This document shows positions 9,747 to 18,549 of a stretch of DNA of 43,894 bases, piece after piece (the stretch's first letter is position 1; the number at the start of each line of letters is the position of its first letter). The translations under genes and the position numbers were made by a program. Source of the DNA: an uncultured Porphyromonadaceae bacterium (GTDB lineage: Bacteria; Bacteroidota; Bacteroidia; Bacteroidales; Muribaculaceae); assembly GCA_947175215.1 (NCBI GenBank), contig CAMWLR010000014.1, positions 1 to 43,894 of the forward strand, given 5' to 3'. The notes beneath the pieces are model-generated. The model was not told where the DNA came from, did not search any database, and saw only the letters and a list, made by a program, of their open reading frames with translations.

Positions 9747-10601
9747 TCAGTTATCTGATTTTGACGTGGCATCGTTTTCGACCGATCTGATCTCATCGAG
9801 ATCGGTGTTTGATATGATCTTGACTGTCGAGAGGGCGGTTAAGTCAGTCAGCAACTTGATCTTAAGGGTGAAGAAGTTGTCATCAGCGCCTCGTGCGGTG
9901 CCTGAGATGATTCCCACGGGCAGTCCCTCGGGGAAAACAGCCGAGAATCCCGAGGTGACAATCGTGTCACCCTCATGGAAGATGGTGTGTTTGGGTAGCT
10001 CCTCGAGTATGGCGCTTGTCGGGTCGTTGCCGTCCCAGACAAGTGACCCGAAGGTGTCAGAGCCTCTGAGCTTGCACGATAGTCTGAAGTTTGGGTTAAG
10101 CAACGAGATAATGCGCGCATAGTGATCAGAGACCACGTTGACCACACCGACAACACCATTCTGGTCCATCACCCCCATCTCGGGTCTGATGCCGTCGAGC
10201 CGTCCCTTGTTTATGGTGACATAATTATAGGGGCGTGAGATAGAATTGTTGATGACGGTGGCGATGATAAAGTCAAAGCGCCCTATTGAGTCGACCTGCC
10301 GGAGTGAATCCTGCAACTCATCTTCGCGGTAGCGGCGCACTTGCTCGCGCAATGTCAGCACCTCGGCCTGTAGTTCGGCTGTCTGCCGCTGCAGATCATC
10401 ATTGATGTCGCGCAGGCTGAAATATCCGGTGATGTTGCTTGAAATATCGTGCAGACCACCGGCTATCGCCCCGGCCGATGTCATGTAGACATGATGCTGG
10501 TATGGATTGCGGTTGAACAGCAATCCACACGATACCACGACATAGAACGCGAACAGAAACCACGAACTATATCTGAGCAGGAAATTCAGCAGGTTTCTCA
10601 A
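9747..10601 (-). CDS. mreC: Rod shape-determining protein MreC
   Basis: Bitopic inner-membrane protein: one membrane span at about 12-29, then a coiled coil at about 63-100 (LRDINDDLQRQTAELQAEV), then the periplasmic beta-domain pair with the conserved GVVGVVNVVSDHYARIISLL region. MreC scaffolds MreB filaments and PBP2/RodA. The length of 284 is typical. The C-terminal tail is acidic and polar. It starts 44 nt after mreB. Confidence 0.94.
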   Translation of the reverse strand: MRNLLNFLLRYSSWFLFAFYVVVSCGLLFNRNPYQHHVYMTSAGAIAGGLHDISSNITGYFSLRDINDDLQRQTAELQAEVLTLREQVRRYREDELQDSLRQVDSIGRFDFIIATVINNSISRPYNYVTINKGRLDGIRPEMGVMDQNGVVGVVNVVSDHYARIISLLNPNFRLSCKLRGSDTFGSLVWDGNDPTSAILEELPKHTIFHEGDTIVTSGFSAVFPEGLPVGIISGTARGADDNFFTLKIKLLTDLTALSTVKIISNTDLDEIRSVENDATSKSDN

Positions 10602-10645
10602 TTTCCGTCAGCCTGTTATACGATAAATTACCTTAAGCGATGTGT

Positions 10646-11671
10646 TTACTTGATGAGGAACGAGAAGTTCTGGAAGTTCTTAAGTGCCACACCCGTACCC
10701 TTGGCGACGGCCAGCAGGGGATCTTCAGCGACGTGGAACTGAATCCCGATCTTGTCGGTCAGACGTTTGTCAAGACCGCGTATGAGCGCACCACCGCCGG
10801 CCAGCCAGATACCGTTGCGCACGATGTCGGCATAGAGTTCTGGCGGAGTCTGCTCAAGAGCGCCGAGCACGGCACCCTCTATCTTTGAGATCGACTTCTC
10901 GATGCAGTGTGAGATCTCCTGATAAGATACGGGGATCTCCATAGGCAGGGCGGTCATCTGGTTAGGACCGTGCACGACGTAATCCTCGGGGGGATTCTCG
11001 AGTTCGGTCAGCGCCGAGCCGACATTCATCTTGATAAGCTCGGCGGTACGTTCGCCCACCTTGACGTTGTGGGCGCGACGCATATGATTCATAATATCCT
11101 CGGTGAGGTCATCACCGGCGATCTGTATAGATTTGTTAGACACGATGCCACCCAGCGAGATGACAGCAATTTCGGTCGTACCGCCACCTATATCTACGAT
11201 CATGTTACCCTCGGGGGCTTCGACATCCAGGCCGATACCGAGAGCTGCTGCCATAGGCTCGTAGATCATATATACTTCACGGCCGTTGGCGTGCTCAGAC
11301 GAGTCGCGCACGGCGCGGATCTCGACTTCGGTCGATCCTGACGGGATACCTACCACCATGCGGAGTGAGGGTGAAAACCAATTATTTTTAGACGAGGCCT
11401 TTTTAATAAGGCCACGTATCATCAGTTCGGCGGCGTTGAAGTCAGCGATCACACCCTTACGCAGGGGGCGCACTGTGCGGATACCTTCGGGCTCTTTACC
11501 ATACATCAGCTGAGCCTCTTTGCCGACGGCGATGAGTTTGTCTGTGCGGCGGTCGAGAGCGACGATAGAGGGTTCGTCGATCACGATCTTATCGTTATGG
11601 ATGATCACGGTGTTAGCCGTGCCCAGATCTATTGCAATCTCTTTTGTGAGAGAAAAGAATCTAAGTCCCAT
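10646..11671 (-). CDS. mreB: Actin-like cell-shape protein MreB
   Basis: Bacterial actin homologue that polymerises on the inner face of the membrane and directs lateral wall synthesis. The phosphate-1 loop DLGTANTVI (16-24) and phosphate-2 loop DIGGGTTEIAVISLGG are intact, as is the C-terminal WLAGGGALIRGLD. The N-terminus MGLRFFSL is amphipathic, consistent with membrane binding. Length 341 matches the family. It starts 22 nt after the purH stop, so purH and mreB probably share a transcript. Confidence 0.97.
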   Translation of the reverse strand: MGLRFFSLTKEIAIDLGTANTVIIHNDKIVIDEPSIVALDRRTDKLIAVGKEAQLMYGKEPEGIRTVRPLRKGVIADFNAAELMIRGLIKKASSKNNWFSPSLRMVVGIPSGSTEVEIRAVRDSSEHANGREVYMIYEPMAAALGIGLDVEAPEGNMIVDIGGGTTEIAVISLGGIVSNKSIQIAGDDLTEDIMNHMRRAHNVKVGERTAELIKMNVGSALTELENPPEDYVVHGPNQMTALPMEIPVSYQEISHCIEKSISKIEGAVLGALEQTPPELYADIVRNGIWLAGGGALIRGLDKRLTDKIGIQFHVAEDPLLAVAKGTGVALKNFQNFSFLIK

Positions 11672-11693
11672 AATTATTGAGGAGTTTATCTTG

Positions 11694-13226
11694 TCAATGT
11701 TTGAAGTGACGGAAACCGGTCATGACCATAGCCACGCCATTTTCGTCACAATATTTAATAGAGTCGTTGTCGCGGATAGAGCCGCCTGGCTGTATGACGG
11801 CGTCAACACCGGCGTTGTGGGCGATCTCGACACAATCTGCAAAGGGGAAGAATGCGTCTGATGCCATCACCGCACCATTGAGATTAAAGCCGAATGTGTG
11901 AGCCTTGTCGATAGCCTGACGCAGGGCGTCAACGCGTGATGTCTGACCCACGCCGGCAGCGCAGAGCTGACGGTTCTTGGCCAGGACAATGGCGTTGCTC
12001 TTGCAGTGCTTGACCAGCTTGTTGGCAAAGAGCAGGTCGGCCACCTGCGCGGGGTCGACAGCCTTGACTGTCACCTGACGCAGGTCTTCGGGGGTCTCAA
12101 TCTTGAGGTCGCGCTCCTGCACGAGAGCACCGTTGAGGATCGAGCGGAATTGACGTGTGGTCTCAAGCGGTTGTTTCTGCTTGAGTATAATGCGGTTTTT
12201 CTTCTGCTCGAGTGTGCCGAGAGCATCGGGTGTGTAAGAGGGGGCGATGATTACCTCAAAGAAGATCTTATTGATCTCCTCGGCCGCCTCGCCGTCGATC
12301 TCGCGATTAGCGATAAGTACACCGCCGAATGCCGAGACGGGGTCGCCGGCCAATGCGTCTTTCCAGGCATCGAGGATTGTGTCACGCGATGCGACACCAC
12401 AGGCGTTGTTGTGCTTGAGGATGGCGAATGTCGGGTCGGTAAACTCGCTCATGAGCGATGTTGCGGCGTCAATGTCGAGGAGGTTGTTATATGAGATCTC
12501 CTTGCCATGGATCTGCTCAAAGAGGTGATTGAAGTTGCCGAAGAAGTAACCCTTCTGATGGGGGTTCTCACCATAGCGCATTGTCTTCTCACCGTCGATA
12601 GCTACACGCAGGGCGGTGGGATGCTCGGCCAGCGAGTCAAAATAGCTGAAGATTGCCGAGTCATACTCAGATGACACGCCAAAGGCCTCTTTGGCAAAGA
12701 AAAGACGGTCGGCGAGTGTTGACTGTGCTTTACCCTCGCGCACGAGCATACGGCGCAGGGGCTCATACTGGGCTTTTGAGGCTACGATTACAACATCGTC
12801 ATAATTCTTGGCGGCAGCGCGGATGAGAGATATGCCGCCTATATCTATCTTCTCGATGATATCAGGCTGAGATGCGCCTGATGCTACGGTCTGGCTGAAA
12901 GGGTAGAGGTCGACGATTACCAGATCTATCGAGGGGATTTCATATTCGCGGGTCTGCTCCTGATCACCGGCATTGTCGCGGCGGTTGAGGATGCCGCCGA
13001 ACACTTTTGGGTGGAGGGTCTTGACACGGCCACCGAGAATTGAGGGGTAGCCGGTAAGGTCTTCGACAGCGTCACATTCATAACCGAGGCTTTTGATAAA
13101 ATCACGAGTACCGCCGGTTGAGATAAATTTTACGCCTGATTTGGCAAGCAGGCTGAGGATTTCGTCGAGGCCGTCTTTGTGAAAGACCGAGACCAGAGCA
13201 GTTTTAATTTCCTTGATGTCTGACAT
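11694..13226 (-). CDS. purH: Bifunctional AICAR transformylase / IMP cyclohydrolase
   Basis: Catalyses the last two steps of de novo IMP synthesis: formylation of AICAR by 10-formyl-THF, then ring closure. The N-terminal MGS-like cyclohydrolase domain is seen in STGGT (36-40) and the GGRVKTLHPKVFGGIL segment (65-80). The C-terminal transformylase domain has the Lys-His pair in KHNNACGVA (K271, H272), a slight variant of the common KHxNPCG. The 510-residue length is normal. It heads the elongasome gene cluster and has its own promoter-like -7 element at 13331-13338, giving a leader of about 95-100 nt with self-complementary sequence. Confidence 0.97.
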   Translation of the reverse strand: MSDIKEIKTALVSVFHKDGLDEILSLLAKSGVKFISTGGTRDFIKSLGYECDAVEDLTGYPSILGGRVKTLHPKVFGGILNRRDNAGDQEQTREYEIPSIDLVIVDLYPFSQTVASGASQPDIIEKIDIGGISLIRAAAKNYDDVVIVASKAQYEPLRRMLVREGKAQSTLADRLFFAKEAFGVSSEYDSAIFSYFDSLAEHPTALRVAIDGEKTMRYGENPHQKGYFFGNFNHLFEQIHGKEISYNNLLDIDAATSLMSEFTDPTFAILKHNNACGVASRDTILDAWKDALAGDPVSAFGGVLIANREIDGEAAEEINKIFFEVIIAPSYTPDALGTLEQKKNRIILKQKQPLETTRQFRSILNGALVQERDLKIETPEDLRQVTVKAVDPAQVADLLFANKLVKHCKSNAIVLAKNRQLCAAGVGQTSRVDALRQAIDKAHTFGFNLNGAVMASDAFFPFADCVEIAHNAGVDAVIQPGGSIRDNDSIKYCDENGVAMVMTGFRHFKH

Positions 13227-13280
13227 TTTCTTTAATAAAAACGCGGTTAGAGACCCTCACGGGTGAGGACCTGCGGCTGT

Positions 13281-13315
13281 CGATGGTTGCGTCATAGGTG
13301 ACGTAAGACCGCATC
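13281..13315 (-). promoter_or_regulatory. Structured purH leader (hairpin)
   Basis: The purH 5' leader contains an imperfect inverted repeat: CGATG and TGCGTCA on one side against TGACGTA and CATCG on the other, around a 4-nt loop. A second short stem (CCTCA/TGAGG) lies nearer the start codon, about 13254-13267. No known riboswitch class is recognised. Function is unproven. Confidence 0.4.
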
Positions 13316-13330
13316 GAGCCTAATGAACTG

Positions 13331-13338
13331 CAAAGTTA
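13331..13338 (-). promoter_or_regulatory. -7 element upstream of purH
   Basis: TAACTTTG on the minus strand matches the Bacteroidetes -7 consensus. The expected -33 region (about 13358) has only a partial match, so this is a moderate call. Confidence 0.6.
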
Positions 13339-13411
13339 GCGTTTTTTTTCGACATAACTCAGTCATAGCCCGCGCAATTTTTGCGAATACCCCAAATTTT
13401 ATTTTGAAATT

Positions 13412-14416
13412 TTATCGTGGAGCGGAATTTGGCTTTAACGATACGACGCACAAATATATGGCGAATGTCAACACCGTTATGGCTGAGACAATAGCGTGAG
13501 GAACTCTCAGCAACATGGCCTTGATGTCAGAGTCGGTGCGGTAGATCGCTTTCATGTCATTTTGTCGCGGTAAGATATAGTGACAATAAGCCTTGAGTCG
13601 GTTGCCGGTCGAGTCTATGCAGAATATTTCCCAAAGCCATGAGATAATGCGTTTCATCGGTTTTGAATGTCGACCGAGCAGTATATGCTTGACTCTCTTG
13701 TAAAAACGGTTACGGTGTGTGCCGATAATAGTTTTAAGCCGGTGTCGGCTCACATCCATGTCGTTGCGGATAAGTTCGTTGCAACAGATCTGCATGATAC
13801 GGTACATGCCGTAACGTTTTGCCCTCTCAGTCAAGGAGAGAAATTCATCGGCAGAGAATGTCTCGGCTGTCAGTTGCAGGTCACGCAGCCATTTTCCCTC
13901 CTGAAAACGGTGGAAACAAGCGTGCTGTGACAGAAACAGCCATTCATCAATTTTGTCGAGTCGCGCCTCAGAGTCACCGGCAGGGATGCAACGACTGATG
14001 GCGTCCTCATTAAACCGTCCGCAGGTTTTCCTGAAGAACCGTTTCGTTACGAGGTCAAGATGTATGTCGATGTCCGTCTCAAGCGGCCCGCGGCCTAACA
14101 ATGCGATCTTGCGCTTGGCTGACAGGGCATCAGTGTCAGAGAGGTAGTTGAATTGACGGGTATATCCGGCCTTGATCAACCGATCGACAAACTCTGCAGC
14201 TTTAGAGGCAGGATAGACCAATATGTCGATATCACCGGCATCGCGATCGAGGTTGTCGCGGTATATTCCCTTGAGCAGCGACACACCTTTTAGCGGAACA
14301 ATGGTACATATTCCATGGGCCCGATGCTTTAGACCGTCATATTGCTCAATAACGAGCAGCGCTCTGGCGGCAGCAAACTCCTGACCGCCAATGTCGTTAT
14401 GTTGAGACCCGCTCAT
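13412..14416 (-). CDS. RiPP-associated nucleotidyltransferase (NTP_transf_5-like)
   Basis: A 334-residue protein with the nucleotidyltransferase core: LKG (42-44), Arg58, then GDIDILV (61-67) with the metal-binding Asp62/Asp64, and a third acidic segment IDIHLDL (116-122). A second helical part follows (HACFHRFQEGKWLRDLQ), as in family PF14907. A hydrophobic segment near 308-326 may anchor the C-terminus in the membrane. Homologues are known beside HPr-kinase-like genes in some lasso-peptide clusters, where they are thought to tailor the peptide; the actual reaction here is unknown. It overlaps the ABC transporter stop by 4 nt (ATGA), so it is translationally coupled and is the last gene of the RiPP operon. 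Confidence 0.85.
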   Translation of the reverse strand: MSGSQHNDIGGQEFAAARALLVIEQYDGLKHRAHGICTIVPLKGVSLLKGIYRDNLDRDAGDIDILVYPASKAAEFVDRLIKAGYTRQFNYLSDTDALSAKRKIALLGRGPLETDIDIHLDLVTKRFFRKTCGRFNEDAISRCIPAGDSEARLDKIDEWLFLSQHACFHRFQEGKWLRDLQLTAETFSADEFLSLTERAKRYGMYRIMQICCNELIRNDMDVSRHRLKTIIGTHRNRFYKRVKHILLGRHSKPMKRIISWLWEIFCIDSTGNRLKAYCHYILPRQNDMKAIYRTDSDIKAMLLRVPHAIVSAITVLTFAIYLCVVSLKPNSAPR

Positions 14417-16146
14417 ATCGGTTTGCGTGTTATTGTGCCGTTGGCGATGTAAAAAAGGTTGTCAGCCATATTGATAACTGCTGGGTCATGGCTGACACAG
14501 ATGGTGAGTATCGACCGGCAGTATTTTTTTATATAATTCATCATGGCGGCTGAGGTTTCGCCGTCAACTGCACTGGTCGCTTCATCCAACAGTATCACGT
14601 CAGGATTCTTTAGGATCGCGCGTATGAACGACATGCGCTGTTTCTCGCCGACCGACAGATTATGCCCGTCATCAGCAACATCTTTATATAAGTCGGCCTC
14701 ACATCCTAAGATATGCCCGAGATTAAACTCATCAGCCAACCTCAGAATATCCGACACAGAAACATCACGGCCGAATGTCAGATTGTCGTAAAAGTTCCCC
14801 TCAAACAAGAATGGTTCCTGCTCGACAATTGAGATGTGCCGGGCGACACTTTCGGACGTAAATCCGGCGCTGTCCTCGCCGGCCAATAAGAGTTTGCCGG
14901 TGACAGGTTTGATCGCCATTGATATTATGTCGAGACATGTGCTCTTTCCGGCTCCGCTCTCACCGGCTATAACGTTAATGCCATCTGTGTAGAAAACGGC
15001 AGAGCAATCGTGCAACACCTCGTTGCCGTCAGGATAAGCAAAAGAGATGTCTCGCATCTCGATGTGATCTATTTTCCACCTGTCCGGCCATTGTGAAAGC
15101 CCCCCGGTGGTATCCGCGTCGGGGTCAAATGCATCTGTGAGATGCTTGACCGAGCTCTCGGTGGCCGCTAACTGAGTATACCCGTTGATTATCTTTATGG
15201 CTTCGCTGCGTATAAACATTATTGCCAGAGGATAGGTCAGGAGGATTCTCCACCCGTTATCGCTCTTGCCGTAAACGACTATCACGATAAACGCCAGTAC
15301 ACCGAGATATGTAAGCAACTCGGTGGCGATACCTTGCAGGCTCGCGGCTTTGACCAGACGCTTGTTGAGTGCGGTGCTGTCATCTATCACATTATAAAGT
15401 TTTCCCGAGATAAGCCCCCGCGAGTCATAAAACCGCAGGACGCGGGCACCCTTGATGCGGTCTGAGAAAATCTGATACAGGTCGGCCATGCGGGAGTATA
15501 GCCGCCGTCGTGTCGTCTTTACTTTTTTACGCAGCAGCGCACAGCAATATACGACAGCGCCGACCAGCAGCAGTATCACGCATGACAGTTGCCATGACAG
15601 CCAGATCATCAATATCATAAAGGAGATGACGGTCAAGGGTGCCTGGATAAACGACCGGTAGACCATCGGTATGAGTCCCGTCAGCATCTCTGATTCTTTA
15701 GTAAACGCCATCATGTTGCGATGACCGGGACGTCTGGCATGCTCCTCACGGTCAGATAATTGCCTGTCCTGGTTAACCGAGAGATACGCTACATATCTGC
15801 GCTCGATTGAGCGTCTGACATCAGCCATGGCATACCCTTGGGCTAATCCCGTGATCTGCTTGATGATGGTTAGCGAGAGTATCAAGCCTAACAGGATGAT
15901 GATGTCGCGACCTGAGAGCAAGTCACCGATTGTGTCGGTTGTTGTTATCAGGGATTGGATATAATAAGTGATGGTGGCGGGGAAGAGTCCGATGATAACC
16001 TGTATGATCATCGGCAGAACGATACGCCAATGATTTCCCTTGGCCGCCCGCCATACATATCCGAGCAATTTAAGCTCAGATCTGACAGAACCTGATTTTG
16101 CGGGCTTATGCTTCTCTGAAATACTCATCGGCTTTGAAATACTCAT
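14413..16146 (-). CDS. ABC exporter (fused membrane and ATPase domains)
   Basis: About 577 residues: six-span transmembrane domain first, then an ATPase domain with Walker A GESGAGKST (395-403), signature LSVGEKQRM, Walker B VILLDEATSAVD and an H-loop in CVSHD. This is the half-transporter type that exports peptides or lipids as a dimer. No C39 peptidase domain is present at the N-terminus, so leader removal must be done elsewhere, plausibly by the B2-like protein of this operon. The open frame extends to 16254, deep inside the upstream radical SAM gene; I prefer ATG at 16146 (or the alternative at 16128, 18 bp later). Both ATGs lie in a tandem duplication that overlaps the end of the upstream gene. 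Confidence 0.92.
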   Translation of the reverse strand: MSISKPMSISEKHKPAKSGSVRSELKLLGYVWRAAKGNHWRIVLPMIIQVIIGLFPATITYYIQSLITTTDTIGDLLSGRDIIILLGLILSLTIIKQITGLAQGYAMADVRRSIERRYVAYLSVNQDRQLSDREEHARRPGHRNMMAFTKESEMLTGLIPMVYRSFIQAPLTVISFMILMIWLSWQLSCVILLLVGAVVYCCALLRKKVKTTRRRLYSRMADLYQIFSDRIKGARVLRFYDSRGLISGKLYNVIDDSTALNKRLVKAASLQGIATELLTYLGVLAFIVIVVYGKSDNGWRILLTYPLAIMFIRSEAIKIINGYTQLAATESSVKHLTDAFDPDADTTGGLSQWPDRWKIDHIEMRDISFAYPDGNEVLHDCSAVFYTDGINVIAGESGAGKSTCLDIISMAIKPVTGKLLLAGEDSAGFTSESVARHISIVEQEPFLFEGNFYDNLTFGRDVSVSDILRLADEFNLGHILGCEADLYKDVADDGHNLSVGEKQRMSFIRAILKNPDVILLDEATSAVDGETSAAMMNYIKKYCRSILTICVSHDPAVINMADNLFYIANGTITRKPI

Positions 16147-17152
16147 CGGCGGCGTTGAACAGATCGGGTGATTTCCCCGCGTCTTTGCGTTTAAGTTTCC
16201 CGCGGGTAATGTCAAGCGTGAAACTGTTATATCGGGGGAGTACGCAGTTATCACAGAATGAACTTGGCACGAGCCTCCCCATCGCGAGTCGCTTGCGATA
16301 CTGGCGTGAGGTCTTATTATTGACGATTTCAGAGAGGGAAGTGGTGGTCATATCGCCCACAATCATCTTACCGGCATAGTCAAGGTTGCAGAATCCGGCT
16401 TTACCGTCCCAAAGTATTGCCGGCAGCCCTTTTGCCTGAGTGCAATAAGAGTTGTGGCGGGTTATATGACCGGCAAGGTTACCGGTCTGAGGGAGAGCGG
16501 GCCAGGGCCATTCGCTCGAAAAGGTGATGTTGCTCAGCCGGGGATAATCATCAAACAGTTTGCGCGAGATACGTTCGATCTCCTCACCGGCATATCCGCC
16601 TGTGAGGATAATGTTGAGACCAAACACCCTTTTTGCGCCGGCAAACCGGCTGTCGATCATTGATAGAGATGCCATAGCCTTATCAAATTTCCCCGGGAAA
16701 CGGATATGCTCGTAATCTTGGGCAGAGTGCGCTTCGATAGAGAATGATATTCTTACTCCCTTGAGTTGTAATACCTTGTCGAGCAGATCCAAATCTATAC
16801 CATATCCGTTAGAGAAGATTGTAGGCGTGATTTTACGTGCCAGCAGTTTGCGGCAGAAATATTCGAGATCAGGGTTGAGAAACGGTTCGCCGCACATATG
16901 CAGGAAACATAGTTTCACCGGGATGTCGATATTATCCACGACACGGTCAAACACCTCACGGCTCATCATCCCGCGTGCACGTTTTCCGACGTTATTACCG
17001 TTGGGGCAGCAACGACATTTCAACGAGCAGATATTGGTCGTCTCGATGACGAGTTTGTCGGGGAAACGCCGTCTGTAACCTTGCATGATCAGCCCGTCAA
17101 TCAGCCATCGTTTGGCACGGTGATAATATCGTTTCAACTCAGAAGTCTTCAT
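16106..17152 (-). CDS. Radical SAM protein with short SPASM/Twitch-like C-terminus
   Basis: A 348-residue radical SAM enzyme. The SAM-binding [4Fe-4S] motif CxxxCxxC is C42, C46, C49 (CSLKCRCC), followed by the GEP motif (88-90). The C-terminal half has C237, C255, C300 and C303, a pattern that could hold one auxiliary cluster. This is fewer Cys than in the three other radical SAM proteins of the operon. The N-terminal 35 residues are strongly basic. It starts 5 nt after the preceding radical SAM gene and overlaps the ABC exporter start. It may modify the Tyr-rich peptide encoded at 19527-19667; substrate is inferred from context only. Confidence 0.88.
   Translation of the reverse strand: MKTSELKRYYHRAKRWLIDGLIMQGYRRRFPDKLVIETTNICSLKCRCCPNGNNVGKRARGMMSREVFDRVVDNIDIPVKLCFLHMCGEPFLNPDLEYFCRKLLARKITPTIFSNGYGIDLDLLDKVLQLKGVRISFSIEAHSAQDYEHIRFPGKFDKAMASLSMIDSRFAGAKRVFGLNIILTGGYAGEEIERISRKLFDDYPRLSNITFSSEWPWPALPQTGNLAGHITRHNSYCTQAKGLPAILWDGKAGFCNLDYAGKMIVGDMTTTSLSEIVNNKTSRQYRKRLAMGRLVPSSFCDNCVLPRYNSFTLDITRGKLKRKDAGKSPDLFNAADEYFKADEYFREA
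16117..16150. repeat. 18-bp-period tandem repeat at a gene junction
   Basis: The 16-nt sequence TGAAATACTCATCGGC occurs at 16117-16132 and again at 16135-16150. It is read in two frames: as (A)DEYF twice at the end of the radical SAM protein, and as MSISKP/MSISEK at the start of the ABC exporter, which duplicates the exporter's ATG. Confidence 0.9.
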
Positions 17153-17157
17153 GATGG

Positions 17158-18549
17158 TTACTGCTTGAAGTCTTCATCATGATTATATTTATAAGACAGG
17201 CAAGAGCCCTGGCATAAACCGCGCTCCTTGAGGAAACAGAGGTCGCACTCCTCCTTAAGGTTACGGTCGAGCAATGTCTTTAAGCCGGGTACAAACGCCG
17301 CCTCAAGGTCTTGCCATTTAATACTCGGGTCAAACGGCACACGCACATCGGTCAATCCCAGACAGGGGCTGAACGCCATATCTGTCGAGATCGAGAGATT
17401 ATTCATATACCCTGACTGATGTATGCCGCACAGTGCCATGTTGGCGTCGGCTCTCATCAGTTTTGTGGCGATATCATCGGGGAAGAGGCACATTGGCAGA
17501 GGTTTTGCAATGCCGAGGGCGATGCCAAGCTCTTCGGCATGGTTTACCATCCGGCAGATAGTAGGGATATAAACTTTGAAATGATCGGGAGAGGTAAAGC
17601 GATTACCCTTGTATCGTGAGGGTATTGTCAAAGCTATATTCAGGCGTTTGATCCCGGAATCTTTTGTCAGGTCAATCCATTTGAGTGCTTTATCTGCGTC
17701 GGGTGAAATAAGATTGACGCGCGCCGTCATGTCGATACGGTTCTCTTTACAGTAACGGATATTATCAAAGAATGTCCTGCGAAACCGGGCATCGGCAAGT
17801 GTCTCTGAGGTAAAATGAACATAGAGCCGTTTGACAATATCGGCCGTGAAACCCTTGATGCGCTGAATGTCAATGGTGCAGTTTGAGGCCAGATAGGTCG
17901 TCATGTCGTATCGGGCCACAAGGTCGAGAAATAACTCGAGAGATGAGTAGAGAAGCGGTTCGCCCCCGCATGGAGTCACGGTCTGACACCCTTGGCCGGC
18001 TGCCCAGCTGAAGATTTTTTCAAGGTCAGAGGGAGAAATCTCCTTTCTGACAAGATCGTGAGAGAAACAATATGGGCAGTGGAGGTTGCACTGACCGCAG
18101 ACAAACACCATCAGCTGTCGCAGTCGTGAGTTAATCGGGAATGACAGTCTCTCGACATTGTAGTTCTCCTCAAGATATCGTCGTATCCCGGGGAAAAACA
18201 GATAGAGATCTCTGAGCAGACGGTCAGGATCGGCATGAACGGGCAATGTCGCGCCAAGTATCCTCTTAAAGTCAGCATAGAGCTTACCCATCTCTGCAAA
18301 GACCTTATAATCGCCGTCACCTTTAGAATCCTCGCGAGGATGTCCTGACAGGTTTTCGACAGGGAGACCTGTGTTGAGAAACCAGAGTTCGCGTGCGGCT
18401 TTCTCGATAAGTTGCGGCTCATCGGCAGAGAGCCATGCAAAAAACAGGTCTCCGTGCCGGGCAAAGTTGCTCAGCACCTGATCAAATGACAGTTCTCTGA
18501 ACGGTGCCCCCGAGTCGTAAAGATTTATTATACTCTCTCTGTCAAGCAT
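17158..18549 (-). CDS. Radical SAM/SPASM protein with N-terminal helical extension
   Basis: A 463-residue protein. Residues 1-145 form an N-terminal extension of unknown fold, possibly a peptide-recognition region. The radical SAM motif is C154, C158, C161 (CNLHCPYC), followed by CGGEP (194-198). The C-terminal SPASM-type set is C374, C396, then C435-x2-C438-x7-C446-x3-C450, enough for two auxiliary [4Fe-4S] clusters. Such enzymes commonly make C-C, C-O or thioether links in peptides (PqqE, mycofactocin and sactipeptide enzymes). It overlaps the HPr-kinase-like gene by 8 nt. Which residue it acts on is unknown; the Tyr-rich peptide upstream is the obvious candidate. Confidence 0.92.
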   Translation of the reverse strand: MLDRESIINLYDSGAPFRELSFDQVLSNFARHGDLFFAWLSADEPQLIEKAARELWFLNTGLPVENLSGHPREDSKGDGDYKVFAEMGKLYADFKRILGATLPVHADPDRLLRDLYLFFPGIRRYLEENYNVERLSFPINSRLRQLMVFVCGQCNLHCPYCFSHDLVRKEISPSDLEKIFSWAAGQGCQTVTPCGGEPLLYSSLELFLDLVARYDMTTYLASNCTIDIQRIKGFTADIVKRLYVHFTSETLADARFRRTFFDNIRYCKENRIDMTARVNLISPDADKALKWIDLTKDSGIKRLNIALTIPSRYKGNRFTSPDHFKVYIPTICRMVNHAEELGIALGIAKPLPMCLFPDDIATKLMRADANMALCGIHQSGYMNNLSISTDMAFSPCLGLTDVRVPFDPSIKWQDLEAAFVPGLKTLLDRNLKEECDLCFLKERGLCQGSCLSYKYNHDEDFKQ

